From RYN-122 sp963761655 (GTDB lineage: Bacteria; Actinomycetota; Actinomycetes; Mycobacteriales; SCTD01), in the NCBI GenBank assembly GCA_963761655.1, contig CAVXHI010000004.1, forward strand, positions 75,428 to 139,427: 64,000 nt of DNA, written 5' to 3'. The notes below the pieces were generated by a model that worked only from the letters and a program-made list of their open reading frames with translations, did not search any database and was not told the origin of the DNA. Numbering within the stretch: the stretch's first letter is position 1; each line of letters opens with the position of its first letter. This document shows, piece after piece, positions 33,465 to 41,216 of the stretch. The position numbers and the translations under genes are program-made.

Positions 33465-34484
33465 CACCACCGCGACGCACATCAGCCCCTGCAGGCCCTG
33501 GACGAGCAGCCAGAGCGGCCGCCCGGGGACGTCGTCGAGCAGGAGCGCCTGCGCCTGCCACGGCAGCCGCGCCCACAGCAGGGCCAGCCCCGCGAGGGCC
33601 AGGGCCGGCCGGGTGCGGGCCAGCACGAGCAGGGCCAGCACCAGCCAGACCTGCGTGTGGATCCAGCTGACCGGACTGACCACGACGCTCAGGCAGCCGA
33701 CGACGCACGCGGCGGCGACCCGGTCGGTCGCGCGGGCCGCCCGGCGCAGGCCGACCACTCCCAGCGGGACCAGCAGCAGGAGCCACCAGACGGACAGGCC
33801 CCCGCGGGCGAGCAGGCCGCGCAGCGACTGGTTGCCGCCGTCGTCGAGCGCACCGATGCGGGAGACGTCCCAGAGCGCGGAGGTCCAGTAGGTCAGCGAG
33901 GCGTGCGGCAGGACGAGGGCGCCGAGCGCCGTGCACCCCGCCGCCGTCGCCGCGGCCGTGCAGGCGTCCCGGCGTCGCCCGGACAGCCACAGGTGCACCA
34001 CGAACAGGCCGGGGGTCAGCTTCACCGCGGTCGCGATCCCGACCAGCACCCCGCGCCAGCGGGTCGACGTCAGGTCCGCGAGCACGAGCACCGCCAGCAG
34101 GACGCCGACCTGCCCGAAGCGGACGGTGTCCCGCAGCGGCTGCGTCCAGAGCGCCCCCACGAGCAGGAGCGCGCCCGGGACGAGCGCCGTTGTCGGGCGG
34201 GCCCGCTGCACCAGCCACGCGAGCCCGGCGACGACGCCCAGCCCCCACAGCACCCCGGCCACCGGCAGCGGCAGCAGGTGCAGCGGCCACGTCGGGAGCG
34301 CCGCGAAGGGCGGGTAGGTGAAGGGCAGGCCGTTGGGGGTGGCGAAGCCGTAGAGGTCGCCCAGGTGCGTGCCCGCGTCGCGGTAGACGGCGAGGTCGAC
34401 GAAGCGCCGGGGGTCGGGGGTGCGCACCGACCACCACAGCAGGGGCAGCACGGCGAGCCAGCCGAGGAGGAGCCGCCACCGCAC
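33378..34484 (-). CDS. GT87-family polyprenol-phosphate-sugar-dependent mannosyltransferase-like membrane protein
   Basis: A 368-residue GT-C transferase with about nine or ten helices. The first extracytoplasmic loop has RFVDLAVYRDAG and, after it, PFTYPPFAALP, which are typical of GT87 (PimE-like, DUF2029) enzymes; the acidic VDLAVYRD probably holds the catalytic Asp. It would add mannose or arabinose to a glycolipid on the outer face. The GTG at 34484 is in a short divergent gap with the EamA gene. The last 27 residues overlap hisN antisense, which is unusual. Confidence 0.78.
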   Translation of the reverse strand: MRWRLLLGWLAVLPLLWWSVRTPDPRRFVDLAVYRDAGTHLGDLYGFATPNGLPFTYPPFAALPTWPLHLLPLPVAGVLWGLGVVAGLAWLVQRARPTTALVPGALLLVGALWTQPLRDTVRFGQVGVLLAVLVLADLTSTRWRGVLVGIATAVKLTPGLFVVHLWLSGRRRDACTAAATAAGCTALGALVLPHASLTYWTSALWDVSRIGALDDGGNQSLRGLLARGGLSVWWLLLLVPLGVVGLRRAARATDRVAAACVVGCLSVVVSPVSWIHTQVWLVLALLVLARTRPALALAGLALLWARLPWQAQALLLDDVPGRPLWLLVQGLQGLMCVAVVLGLQTREDLVVQEPVAADDAAAVRPAHA

Positions 34485-34489
34485 GTCGC

Positions 34490-34495
34490 TAGCGT
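34490..34495 (+). promoter_or_regulatory. -10 box of the EamA transporter gene (leaderless)
   Basis: TAGCGT lies seven bases before the GTG at 34503. Confidence 0.5.
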
Positions 34496-34502
34496 GCCCC
34501 GG

Positions 34503-35381
34503 GTGGAGCGCACCCGCCTGGTCGGCGTCGCCCTGGCGCTGCTGTCGTCGGTGGCCTTCGGGGTCATGCCGGTGCTCACCAAGCGGGTCTACGAGGACGG
34601 CGTCGGGCCGCTCGGTGTCCTGTCGGTGCGCTTCACGGTCGCGGCCCTGGTGCTGCTCGCCCTGGCCCGGCTGCAGCACCAGCGCCTCCCCCGCGGCCGC
34701 ACGCTGGTCGCCCTCCTGCTGCTGGGCGGCGTCGGGTACGTCGCGGAGGCGCAGCTGTACTTCTCGGCCCTCGAACGCACGTCGGCCTCGCTCACGGCGC
34801 TGCTGCTCTACACCTACCCCCCGCTGGTCGTGCTGCTGACCGCGCTGCTCGCCCGGCGCCTCCCCCGGCCGGCCTCCCTCGTCTGCGTCCTCGTCGCCTC
34901 CGTCGGGACCGTCCTCACGCTCGGCCGGGTCGACGGCGGACAGGGCAGCGGCGTCGTCCTCGGCCTCGGCGCCGCCGTCACCTACGCCGTCTACGTCCTG
35001 CTGAGCGGCCGCATCGCCCCGCAGGCCGGACCGCTGGCCACCGCGGCCGTGGTCATGGGCGGAGCCGCCGTCGTCGACGACGTCCTCGCGCTCGCCACCC
35101 GGGCGCCGCTCCCCCGCACGGCCGGCGCCTGGTCGGCCCTGCTGGCCGTCGGCCTGGTCTGCACGGTGGTCGCCGTCGCGGCCTTCTTCGCCGCCCTGCC
35201 GCGCCTCGGGGCCAGCGACGTCGCGGTCGTGTCGACGGCGGAGCCCGTGGTCAGCGTCGTCGTCGCCGCCGTCGTGCTGGGCGAGCGGCTCGGGCCGGTT
35301 CAGCTCGCGGGGGGCGTGCTGGTGCTGCTGGCCGTCGTGGTGCTGGCGCGGCTGTCCCCCGAGCCGGCCGTCCCGCTGTAG
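34503..35381 (+). CDS. EamA/DMT-superfamily transporter
   Basis: A 292-residue inner-membrane exporter with ten predicted helices in two EamA repeats. The first repeat opens VALALLSSVAFGVMPVLTKRV and shows LLLYTYPPLVVLLTALL; the second has GASDVAVVSTAEPVVSVVVAA before the last helix. Relatives export amino acids or metabolites; the substrate is unknown. GTG at 34503 fits a leaderless TSS. Its 3' end overlaps the convergent membrane protein gene by 82 bases. Confidence 0.85.
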   Translation: MERTRLVGVALALLSSVAFGVMPVLTKRVYEDGVGPLGVLSVRFTVAALVLLALARLQHQRLPRGRTLVALLLLGGVGYVAEAQLYFSALERTSASLTALLLYTYPPLVVLLTALLARRLPRPASLVCVLVASVGTVLTLGRVDGGQGSGVVLGLGAAVTYAVYVLLSGRIAPQAGPLATAAVVMGGAAVVDDVLALATRAPLPRTAGAWSALLAVGLVCTVVAVAAFFAALPRLGASDVAVVSTAEPVVSVVVAAVVLGERLGPVQLAGGVLVLLAVVVLARLSPEPAVPL

Positions 35382-36055
35382 CGGGCGAGCGGTCCGCGGG
35401 CCAGGAGCCAGGGCGTGAGCGCCAGCGCGGCCGCGTCGAACCAGGCGTACCCGCCGGCGATCCCGCTGGGCGGGTTGCCGATGCTGATCCAGCCGGTGAT
35501 CGGGTCGTACGGGCCCCAGGTCCAGGTGCCGAGCGACGTCCCGACGATCTCCAGGTAGCTGACGACGAGGAACGCCGCGGCGTACAGCAGGGGGCTCGCG
35601 CCCCACCTGCTGAAGACCAGCAGGCAGCCGAACCAGAAGGCGCCGAGCGCGTCCGGCCGGTCCGAGACGACCAGCCCCCAGACCGCCCACGCGCCGGCGG
35701 CCACGAGGGTCAGGCGGACGAGCAGGACCTGGTGCCGGTGCGCCCAGGCGCTGCGGCTCGTGCACAGCGCGGCCAGGTAGATCAGGCCGTGCCCCGGAGG
35801 CACGAACCAGGGGACGCCGTCCAGCCGGTAGGCGTAGACCTCGAGCCAGCCCGCGAACACGTACTCGATGACGCTGGCGAACACCACGACCACGCCGACC
35901 TGGACCCTCGTCGCCCGGTCCTCGCCGCGCAGGACGGCCAGGAGCAGCAACCAGGTCCCGACGCCGAGCAGACGCTGCTGCGTGAGCGACGCCCCGGTGT
36001 CGAGCCCGAGGACGACGGCCACCCAGACGACGACGAGGGCGGGGACGCGCGTCAC
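35300..36055 (-). CDS. Conserved integral membrane protein of unknown function
   Basis: A 251-residue membrane protein with about seven helices. Recognisable local features are IEYVFAGWLEVYAYRLD, PWFVPPGHGLIYLAAL and a GPYDPITGWISIGNPPSG loop, seen in an uncharacterised actinobacterial family. The C-terminal 25 residues are Ser/Thr-rich and lie antisense to the end of the EamA gene. GTG at 36055 overlaps the stop of the HerA-like gene (GTGA). No function proposed. Confidence 0.72.
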   Translation of the reverse strand: MTRVPALVVVWVAVVLGLDTGASLTQQRLLGVGTWLLLLAVLRGEDRATRVQVGVVVVFASVIEYVFAGWLEVYAYRLDGVPWFVPPGHGLIYLAALCTSRSAWAHRHQVLLVRLTLVAAGAWAVWGLVVSDRPDALGAFWFGCLLVFSRWGASPLLYAAAFLVVSYLEIVGTSLGTWTWGPYDPITGWISIGNPPSGIAGGYAWFDAAALALTPWLLARGPLARYSGTAGSGDSRASTTTASSTSTPPAS

Positions 36056-37629
36056 CAGCGGCGGCGGGAGGAGCTGCTGCGCCGGGACGAGCTGCTGCGG
36101 CGGCGCGGGGCCGTGCCGAACAGGGACCGGACGATCTCCCGCGTCGCGACCGAGGCCGCGGTGCGGGCGACCTGCCGGAACACGGTCGACCCGAGCACGC
36201 GCCCGACCTTGCTCTCGCGCTCCTCCTTGCGGGGACGCTCCCGGGGGGCCTCCTGCTCGGGCTCGTCGTGCTCCTCGGCGTCCGGCGGCGCGACCTTCTG
36301 CAGCAGCTTCTCGTAGGCCGACTCGCGGTCGACGACGGTGCCGTACTCGGCCAGCAGCGGGGACGCCTGCACGATCCGGGTGTGCTCGGCGGGGTCGAGC
36401 TGGGCCATCAGCGAGGACGGCGGGCGCAGCCGGGTCCAGGCGACCGGGGTCGGGGCGCCCCGCTCGGACAGGATCGTCACGGCGGCCTCGCCGATGCCCA
36501 TGCTGGTCAGCAGGGTCTCGAGGTCGTAGGCGTCGCTCTTCGGGAACGTGCTGACCGTGGCCTTGAGGGCCTTGGCGTCGTCGGGGGTGAAGGCGCGCAG
36601 GGCGTGCTGCACCCGGTTGCCGAGCTGCGCGAGCACCTCGGAGGGAACGTCCTTCGGCGTCTGCGTCACGAAGAACACGCCGACGCCCTTCGAGCGGATC
36701 AGCCGCACGGTCCGGGCGATCGCGTCGAGGAAGGCCTCGCTGGCGTCGTCGAACAGCAGGTGCGCCTCGTCGAAGAAGAACACCAGCTTGGGCTGCTCGA
36801 CGTCGCCGACCTCCGGGAGGTCGTGGAACAGGTCGGCGAGCATCCACATGAGGAACGTGCTGAACAGCTTCGGCCGGTCCTGCAGGGCGGTAAGGCCCAT
36901 GACCGACATGACGCCGCGACCGTCCTCCGCGACGCGCAGGAGGTCGGCGGTGTCGAACTCGGGCTCGCCGAAGAAGACGTCGCCGCCCTGGTCCTCGAGG
37001 CCGATCAGCTCGCGCAGGATCACCCCGGCGGTGGCGCTGGACAGGCCGCCGAGCTCCTTGAGGTCGTCCTTGCCCTCATCACCGGTGAGGTGCGTGATGA
37101 CGGCGCGCAGGTCCTTGAGGTCGAGCAGCGGCAGGCCCGCCGAGTCGGCGAAGTGGAAGACCAGCGACAGGCTGCTCTCCTGCGTGTCGTTGAGCCCGAG
37201 CACCTTGCTCAGCAGGACCGGGCCGAAGCTCGTCATGGTCGCCCGGACCGGGACGCCCTCGCCCAGGCCGCCGAGGGCGAGGAACTCGGCCGGGAAGCCG
37301 GTGGGGGTCCAGTCGGTGCCGGTCTCCTCGGCACGCTTGCGGGTCCGCTCGGAGTCGGCGCCCGGGGCAGCCACGCCCGAGACGTCGCCCTTGATGTCGG
37401 CGAGGAACACCGGGATGCCGGCCGCGCTCATCTGCTCGGCCATGAGCTGCAGCGTCTTGGTCTTGCCGGTGCCGGTGGCGCCCGCGACCAGGCCGTGCCG
37501 GTTGAGCATCGACAGCGGCATGCGCACCCGGGCGTCCGGGTGGGCCTCGCCGTCGACGACGACGGCCCCGAGCTCCAGCGCGGGGCCGTCGATCGCGTAC
37601 GCCTTGCCCAGGTCCTCAGCTGTCGTCAT
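36052..37629 (-). CDS. HerA/DUF853-type ATPase with a Ser/Arg-rich tail
   Basis: A 525-residue HerA-FtsK superfamily ATPase (DUF853, YjgR-like). It has Walker A GATGTGKTKTLQLMAEQM near residue 50, the LADIKGDVSG segment, Walker B KLVFFFDEAHLLFDDA, and a sensor-like FFVTQTPKDVPSEVLAQLGN. The family binds DNA or acts as an oligomeric motor, but no firm role is known. The tail after residue 455 is Glu/Arg-rich and ends with alternating Arg and Ser stretches, an unusual basic end that could bind nucleic acid. ATG at 37629. Confidence 0.88.
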   Translation of the reverse strand: MTTAEDLGKAYAIDGPALELGAVVVDGEAHPDARVRMPLSMLNRHGLVAGATGTGKTKTLQLMAEQMSAAGIPVFLADIKGDVSGVAAPGADSERTRKRAEETGTDWTPTGFPAEFLALGGLGEGVPVRATMTSFGPVLLSKVLGLNDTQESSLSLVFHFADSAGLPLLDLKDLRAVITHLTGDEGKDDLKELGGLSSATAGVILRELIGLEDQGGDVFFGEPEFDTADLLRVAEDGRGVMSVMGLTALQDRPKLFSTFLMWMLADLFHDLPEVGDVEQPKLVFFFDEAHLLFDDASEAFLDAIARTVRLIRSKGVGVFFVTQTPKDVPSEVLAQLGNRVQHALRAFTPDDAKALKATVSTFPKSDAYDLETLLTSMGIGEAAVTILSERGAPTPVAWTRLRPPSSLMAQLDPAEHTRIVQASPLLAEYGTVVDRESAYEKLLQKVAPPDAEEHDEPEQEAPRERPRKEERESKVGRVLGSTVFRQVARTAASVATREIVRSLFGTAPRRRSSSSRRSSSSRRRW

Positions 37630-37654
37630 GCGCGCGAGCCTGCCACGGGGGCTC

Positions 37655-38362
37655 CTACTGCTGCGCGGCCTCGGCCTTGCGCTCGGCCACCTGCTGCTCC
37701 ATCGGCACCTCGGCGGTGATGCCGGTGCCGATCTGGCAGGAGACGCCGTTGAAGCCGTGGTTGCAGTAGCCGCCGGGGTTCTTGTGGAGGTACTGCTGGT
37801 GGTAGCCCTCGGCGACGTAGAACGTCGTCGCCGGGAGGATCTCGGTGGTGATCGTCCCGCGCCCGGCCGCCACGAGGGCCTTCTCGTAGGACTCGCGGCT
37901 GGCCTTCGCGACCTCGAGCTGGCGGTCGGTGTGGGTGTAGATCGCGCTCCGGTAGGTGGTGCCGACGTCGTTGCCCTGACGCATGCCCTGCGTCGGGTCG
38001 TGGTTCTCCCAGAACAGCACCAGCAGCTGCTCGAGCGACACCTGCTGCGGGTCGTAGACGACCCGGACGACCTCGGCGTGGCCGGTGAGGCCCGTGCAGG
38101 TCTCCTCGTACGTGGGGTTCGGGGTGATGCCGCCCTCGTAGCCGACGAGCGTGGTGACGACACCGGGGGTCTGCCAGAAGATGCGCTCGGCACCCCAGAA
38201 GCAGCCCATGCCGACGTCGAGGACCTCCAGGCCCTCGGCGTACGGGCCGGCGAGCGGCGTGCCGTTGACGGAGTGGCGCTCCTGCAGCGGCAGCGGCGTC
38301 GCGCGGCCGGGGAGGGCCTCCTCGGGGGTCGGGAGGGTGGCGGGCTTGCGGGACCAGAACAC
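37655..38362 (-). CDS. msrA: Peptide methionine sulfoxide reductase MsrA
   Basis: A 235-residue repair enzyme that reduces methionine-S-sulfoxide. The catalytic cysteine is in MGCFWGAERIFW; YEGG, HAEVVRVVYDP and GYHQQYL are family blocks. Two late cysteines in GYCNHGFNGVSC may resolve the disulfide. The GTG at 38362 has AGGAG seven bases upstream. It is separated from the upstream stress-type gene by a strong terminator. Confidence 0.93.
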   Translation of the reverse strand: MFWSRKPATLPTPEEALPGRATPLPLQERHSVNGTPLAGPYAEGLEVLDVGMGCFWGAERIFWQTPGVVTTLVGYEGGITPNPTYEETCTGLTGHAEVVRVVYDPQQVSLEQLLVLFWENHDPTQGMRQGNDVGTTYRSAIYTHTDRQLEVAKASRESYEKALVAAGRGTITTEILPATTFYVAEGYHQQYLHKNPGGYCNHGFNGVSCQIGTGITAEVPMEQQVAERKAEAAQQ

Positions 38363-38434
38363 GGGTCAGGCTCCTGTCGGTGGGCGTCACCGGGGACAAC
38401 ACCGGGGTGCGGCGGGGCGTTCCGGACGCGCGTC

Positions 38435-38462
38435 AGGCCGGCCCCCTCGCGGGGGCCGGCCT
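38435..38462 (-). terminator. Hairpin terminator between the DUF2382 gene and msrA
   Basis: A perfect 12-bp stem with arm AGGCCGGCCCCC and a TCGC loop lies 19 bases downstream of the DUF2382 stop codon. Confidence 0.78.
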
Positions 38463-38480
38463 GAGGCGGACGTGCTCGCT

Positions 38481-38936
38481 CTAGCGGGGGGCGTCCTCGA
38501 TGACGCGGACGTCGCCGTCGCCGTCGGTCTCGACCTCGAGGCGCTCGCGCTTCAGGTCGGCCTGCACGCGGTGCTCCTCGTAGACGGTGTGCTTTCGCAG
38601 CACCACGCGCTCGCGGACGACGAGGCGCTTCTCGACGACGATCTGCTCCTCGAAGACCGGGATCGACAGGCTGCCGTCCTCGAGGGTGATGACCTCGCCG
38701 CTGTCGGCCTCCAGGGCGCCGACGCGCTCGAGGTCGGCGTGCTCGACCCCGCGCGGCACGACCTGCTCGACGCGCTCGACGTCGACCTCCTTGCGGGCCC
38801 GGACGCTGCCGGTGCGCTCGGTCTCGGTGCCCGTGACCAGCCGCTCCTCCGCCAGCGTCAGGTCGATCGCCTGCGTCTTCTCGTCGCGGGTGTCGCGGGC
38901 GGCGACGGTGTCGCGGGCGTCGCGGGGGGTGGTCAT
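38481..38936 (-). CDS. DUF2382 (YsnF-like) domain protein
   Basis: A 151-residue highly charged protein with the DUF2382 pattern IDLTLAEERLVTGTETERTG, EQIVVEKRLVVRERVVLRK and VQADLKRERLEVET. The family is linked to general stress in Gram-positives. ATG at 38936 overlaps the upstream membrane gene as ATGA, so the two are coupled. Confidence 0.82.
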   Translation of the reverse strand: MTTPRDARDTVAARDTRDEKTQAIDLTLAEERLVTGTETERTGSVRARKEVDVERVEQVVPRGVEHADLERVGALEADSGEVITLEDGSLSIPVFEEQIVVEKRLVVRERVVLRKHTVYEEHRVQADLKRERLEVETDGDGDVRVIEDAPR

Positions 38937-39605
38937 CGGTCGGTCTCCGTCGGGTAGGGGGCGAGCCCGCCGGCGCGGGTGTTGAGCAGGACGTCGTCGA
39001 CGCGGCGGTGGTAGCGCGCGCCGAGGTGACCGCCGAAGGTCGAGGCGCCGAGCGCCACGATCAGGCCGGTGACGGCGCTGGCCAGCGCGGCGACGGTGAG
39101 GGTGTCGCGGTCGAGCCAGCGCGGGACCTCGAGGTCGCGCACCGAGTCCGACGACGCCGCCGCGGCGGCGAGGGCGGCGGTCAGCAGGACGAACAGGATC
39201 CCGGTGAGCAGGCCGTTGCGCTTGCCCTCGTAGCGGGCGACGCGGCCGGCGACGTAGCCGCCGAACAGCAGCGACAGCCCGAGCACGACCAGGCCCGCCA
39301 CGAGCCCGGCGACCGACAGCTCGTCGCGGCCGGTGCCCTGCGCGTAGCCGATCCGGCCGACCGCGCCCACGAGCGAGGACAGCACGGCCAGGCTGCCGAT
39401 CGCCGCGACGGTCCCCGCGAGGACCGCTACCGGGTCGACGCCGCCGAAGCGCGAGCGCGCCTCGACCCGCGGCAGCTCGGTGGCGCACGCGGTCGACCCG
39501 CACCCCCTGGCCGTGGACGACGACGGACTCGACGGGGCGCTCGGCCGTCCCCGTGGTCGTGCTGGTCGTGCTGTTCACGTCTGCGTGCTCGTGTGCGCGC
39601 GCCAT
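38933..39605 (-). pseudogene. Four-helix membrane protein, frameshifted
   Basis: Frame-corrected length is about 223 residues. It has a soluble His/Thr-rich N-terminus (MARAHEHADVNSTTSTTTG) and at least four membrane helices with intervening REGKRNGLL-like loops. The start at 39605 has GAGGAG seven bases upstream. The first 38 codons read in that frame; from ELPRVEARSRFGGVD the frame changes, accounted for by one extra base in the pair at 39482-39483 (CGCCACC for CGCACC). No named family is recognised; it is coupled to the DUF2382 gene. Confidence 0.65.
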
Positions 39606-39682
39606 GGCTGCACTCCTCTGCTGTCGGCTGCGGACCGGGGCACCCGGGCGGGGGCGACGCAGTCGTGACGGCGAGGTGACAG

Positions 39683-41203
39683 TCAGTGCTGAGCCGGTGC
39701 CGACCCCGTCTCGCCGTACCATCGGGCGAGCTTCCCGGCCCGCCCGACCGCCCGCAGCCGCTCCTCGGTGGCCTGCCGGACCGGCGCCGTCGCGACGACC
39801 AGCAGCGAGTCGCCGGAGGCCAGCTGGGTCCCCCGCTCGGGCACGAGCGACGAGCCGCCGCGCACGACCAGCGTCAGCTGCGCCCCGGGCGGCAGCCGCA
39901 GCTCGTCGACGTACACGCCGTGCAGCCGGCTGCCGACGGGGACGGTGAGCTGCAGCAGGTCCGCGCCCATCTCCTCGAGCGGCGCCGTCTCGACCTCGAG
40001 GTCGCTCGCCTGCCCCCGCTCGACGACCCGCAGCAGCCGGCCGACCAGCGGCAGCGTCGGCGCCTGCACGAGCGTGTAGACGACGACGAGGACGAACACG
40101 ACGTCGACGACCCGGGTCGCGCCCGGGACCCCGGCGGTGACCGGGATGGTCGCGAGCACGATGGGGACAGCCCCGCGCAGGCCCGCCCACGACAGGAACA
40201 CCTGCTCGCGCAGCGGCAGCCGACTGCTCGACCAGGCGAACGGCAGCGCCGACAGCGCGACCGCGAGCGGCCGGGCGAGCACGGTCGAGACCGCGCCCAG
40301 CAGCAGCGCCGCCCCCAGCGCGCCGGGCAGCCGCGACGGCGACGCGAGCAGCCCCAGCAGCACGAACAGCCCGACCTCCGACAGCAGGGCGAGCGACCCG
40401 GCGAAGCCGAGCACGGCCCGCCGGTGCGGCAGCGGGCCGTTCGCGAAGGCGAGCCCGGCGAGGTAGACCGCGAGGAAGCCGCTGGCGTGCACGGCGTTCG
40501 CGAGGCTGAACGCGAGCAGCACCAGCCCGACCGTCGCCAGCGGGTACAGGCCGGCGCTCGGCAGCGCGGCGCGGGACAGCAGCACCCGGCCGAGCCGCCC
40601 GACGACGACGCCGACGACCGCCCCGACGGCCAGCTCGAAGGCGATCTCGCCGAGCAGGTGCAGCGGCCCGGTCTCGCCCCACGCGTCCGACGACGCCAGC
40701 ACGACGACGACGACGGACGGCGCGTCGTTGAGCCCGGACTCGGCCTCGAGGACGCTCCGCAGGCGTGGCGCGAGCGGCAGACGCCGCAGGACGCTGAACA
40801 CGGCTGCCGCGTCCGTGCTGGCGAGCACCCCGCCGAGGATGACCGCCGTGCGCCAGTCGAGGTCGAGCAGGACGTGCGCCGCCCCCGCGACGACGCCGAC
40901 GCTCAGCCCGACCCCGAGCGTGCCGAGGACCGCGGCGTAGGGCAGCGCCGGCCGGACGACGTCCCAGCGCGTGGTGAGACCTCCCTCGGCGAGGATGACC
41001 GCGAGGGCCACCAGCCCGAGGTCGGCCGTGAGGCGGTAGTCGGAGAACTCGACGCCGAGCCCGGCCTCGCCGACGACGAGGCCGAGCCCGAGGTAGACCA
41101 GCAGGGCCGGCAGGCCGGTGCGGTCGGCCAGCCGGACGGCGAGGACCGCCACCAGCAGGACGCCGAAGGACAGCAGCAGGACCAGGTTGAGGTGCTCGTC
41201 CAC
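39683..41203 (-). CDS. Potassium/proton antiporter of the CPA1 family with TrkA-C domain
   Basis: A 506-residue membrane protein that exchanges cations (probably K+) for protons. Twelve or more helices precede a C-terminal TrkA_C/RCK-type regulatory domain beginning near residue 410 (VPVGSRLHGVYVDELRLPPG). The ion-binding motifs of CPA1 are present: STDAAAVFSVLR and the ND motif in ESGLNDAPSV. A cytosolic nucleotide may gate it through the C-terminus. GTG at 41203 has GGAG six bases upstream. Confidence 0.9.
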   Translation of the reverse strand: MDEHLNLVLLLSFGVLLVAVLAVRLADRTGLPALLVYLGLGLVVGEAGLGVEFSDYRLTADLGLVALAVILAEGGLTTRWDVVRPALPYAAVLGTLGVGLSVGVVAGAAHVLLDLDWRTAVILGGVLASTDAAAVFSVLRRLPLAPRLRSVLEAESGLNDAPSVVVVVLASSDAWGETGPLHLLGEIAFELAVGAVVGVVVGRLGRVLLSRAALPSAGLYPLATVGLVLLAFSLANAVHASGFLAVYLAGLAFANGPLPHRRAVLGFAGSLALLSEVGLFVLLGLLASPSRLPGALGAALLLGAVSTVLARPLAVALSALPFAWSSSRLPLREQVFLSWAGLRGAVPIVLATIPVTAGVPGATRVVDVVFVLVVVYTLVQAPTLPLVGRLLRVVERGQASDLEVETAPLEEMGADLLQLTVPVGSRLHGVYVDELRLPPGAQLTLVVRGGSSLVPERGTQLASGDSLLVVATAPVRQATEERLRAVGRAGKLARWYGETGSAPAQH

Positions 41204-41216
41204 GGGCTGCTCCTCC

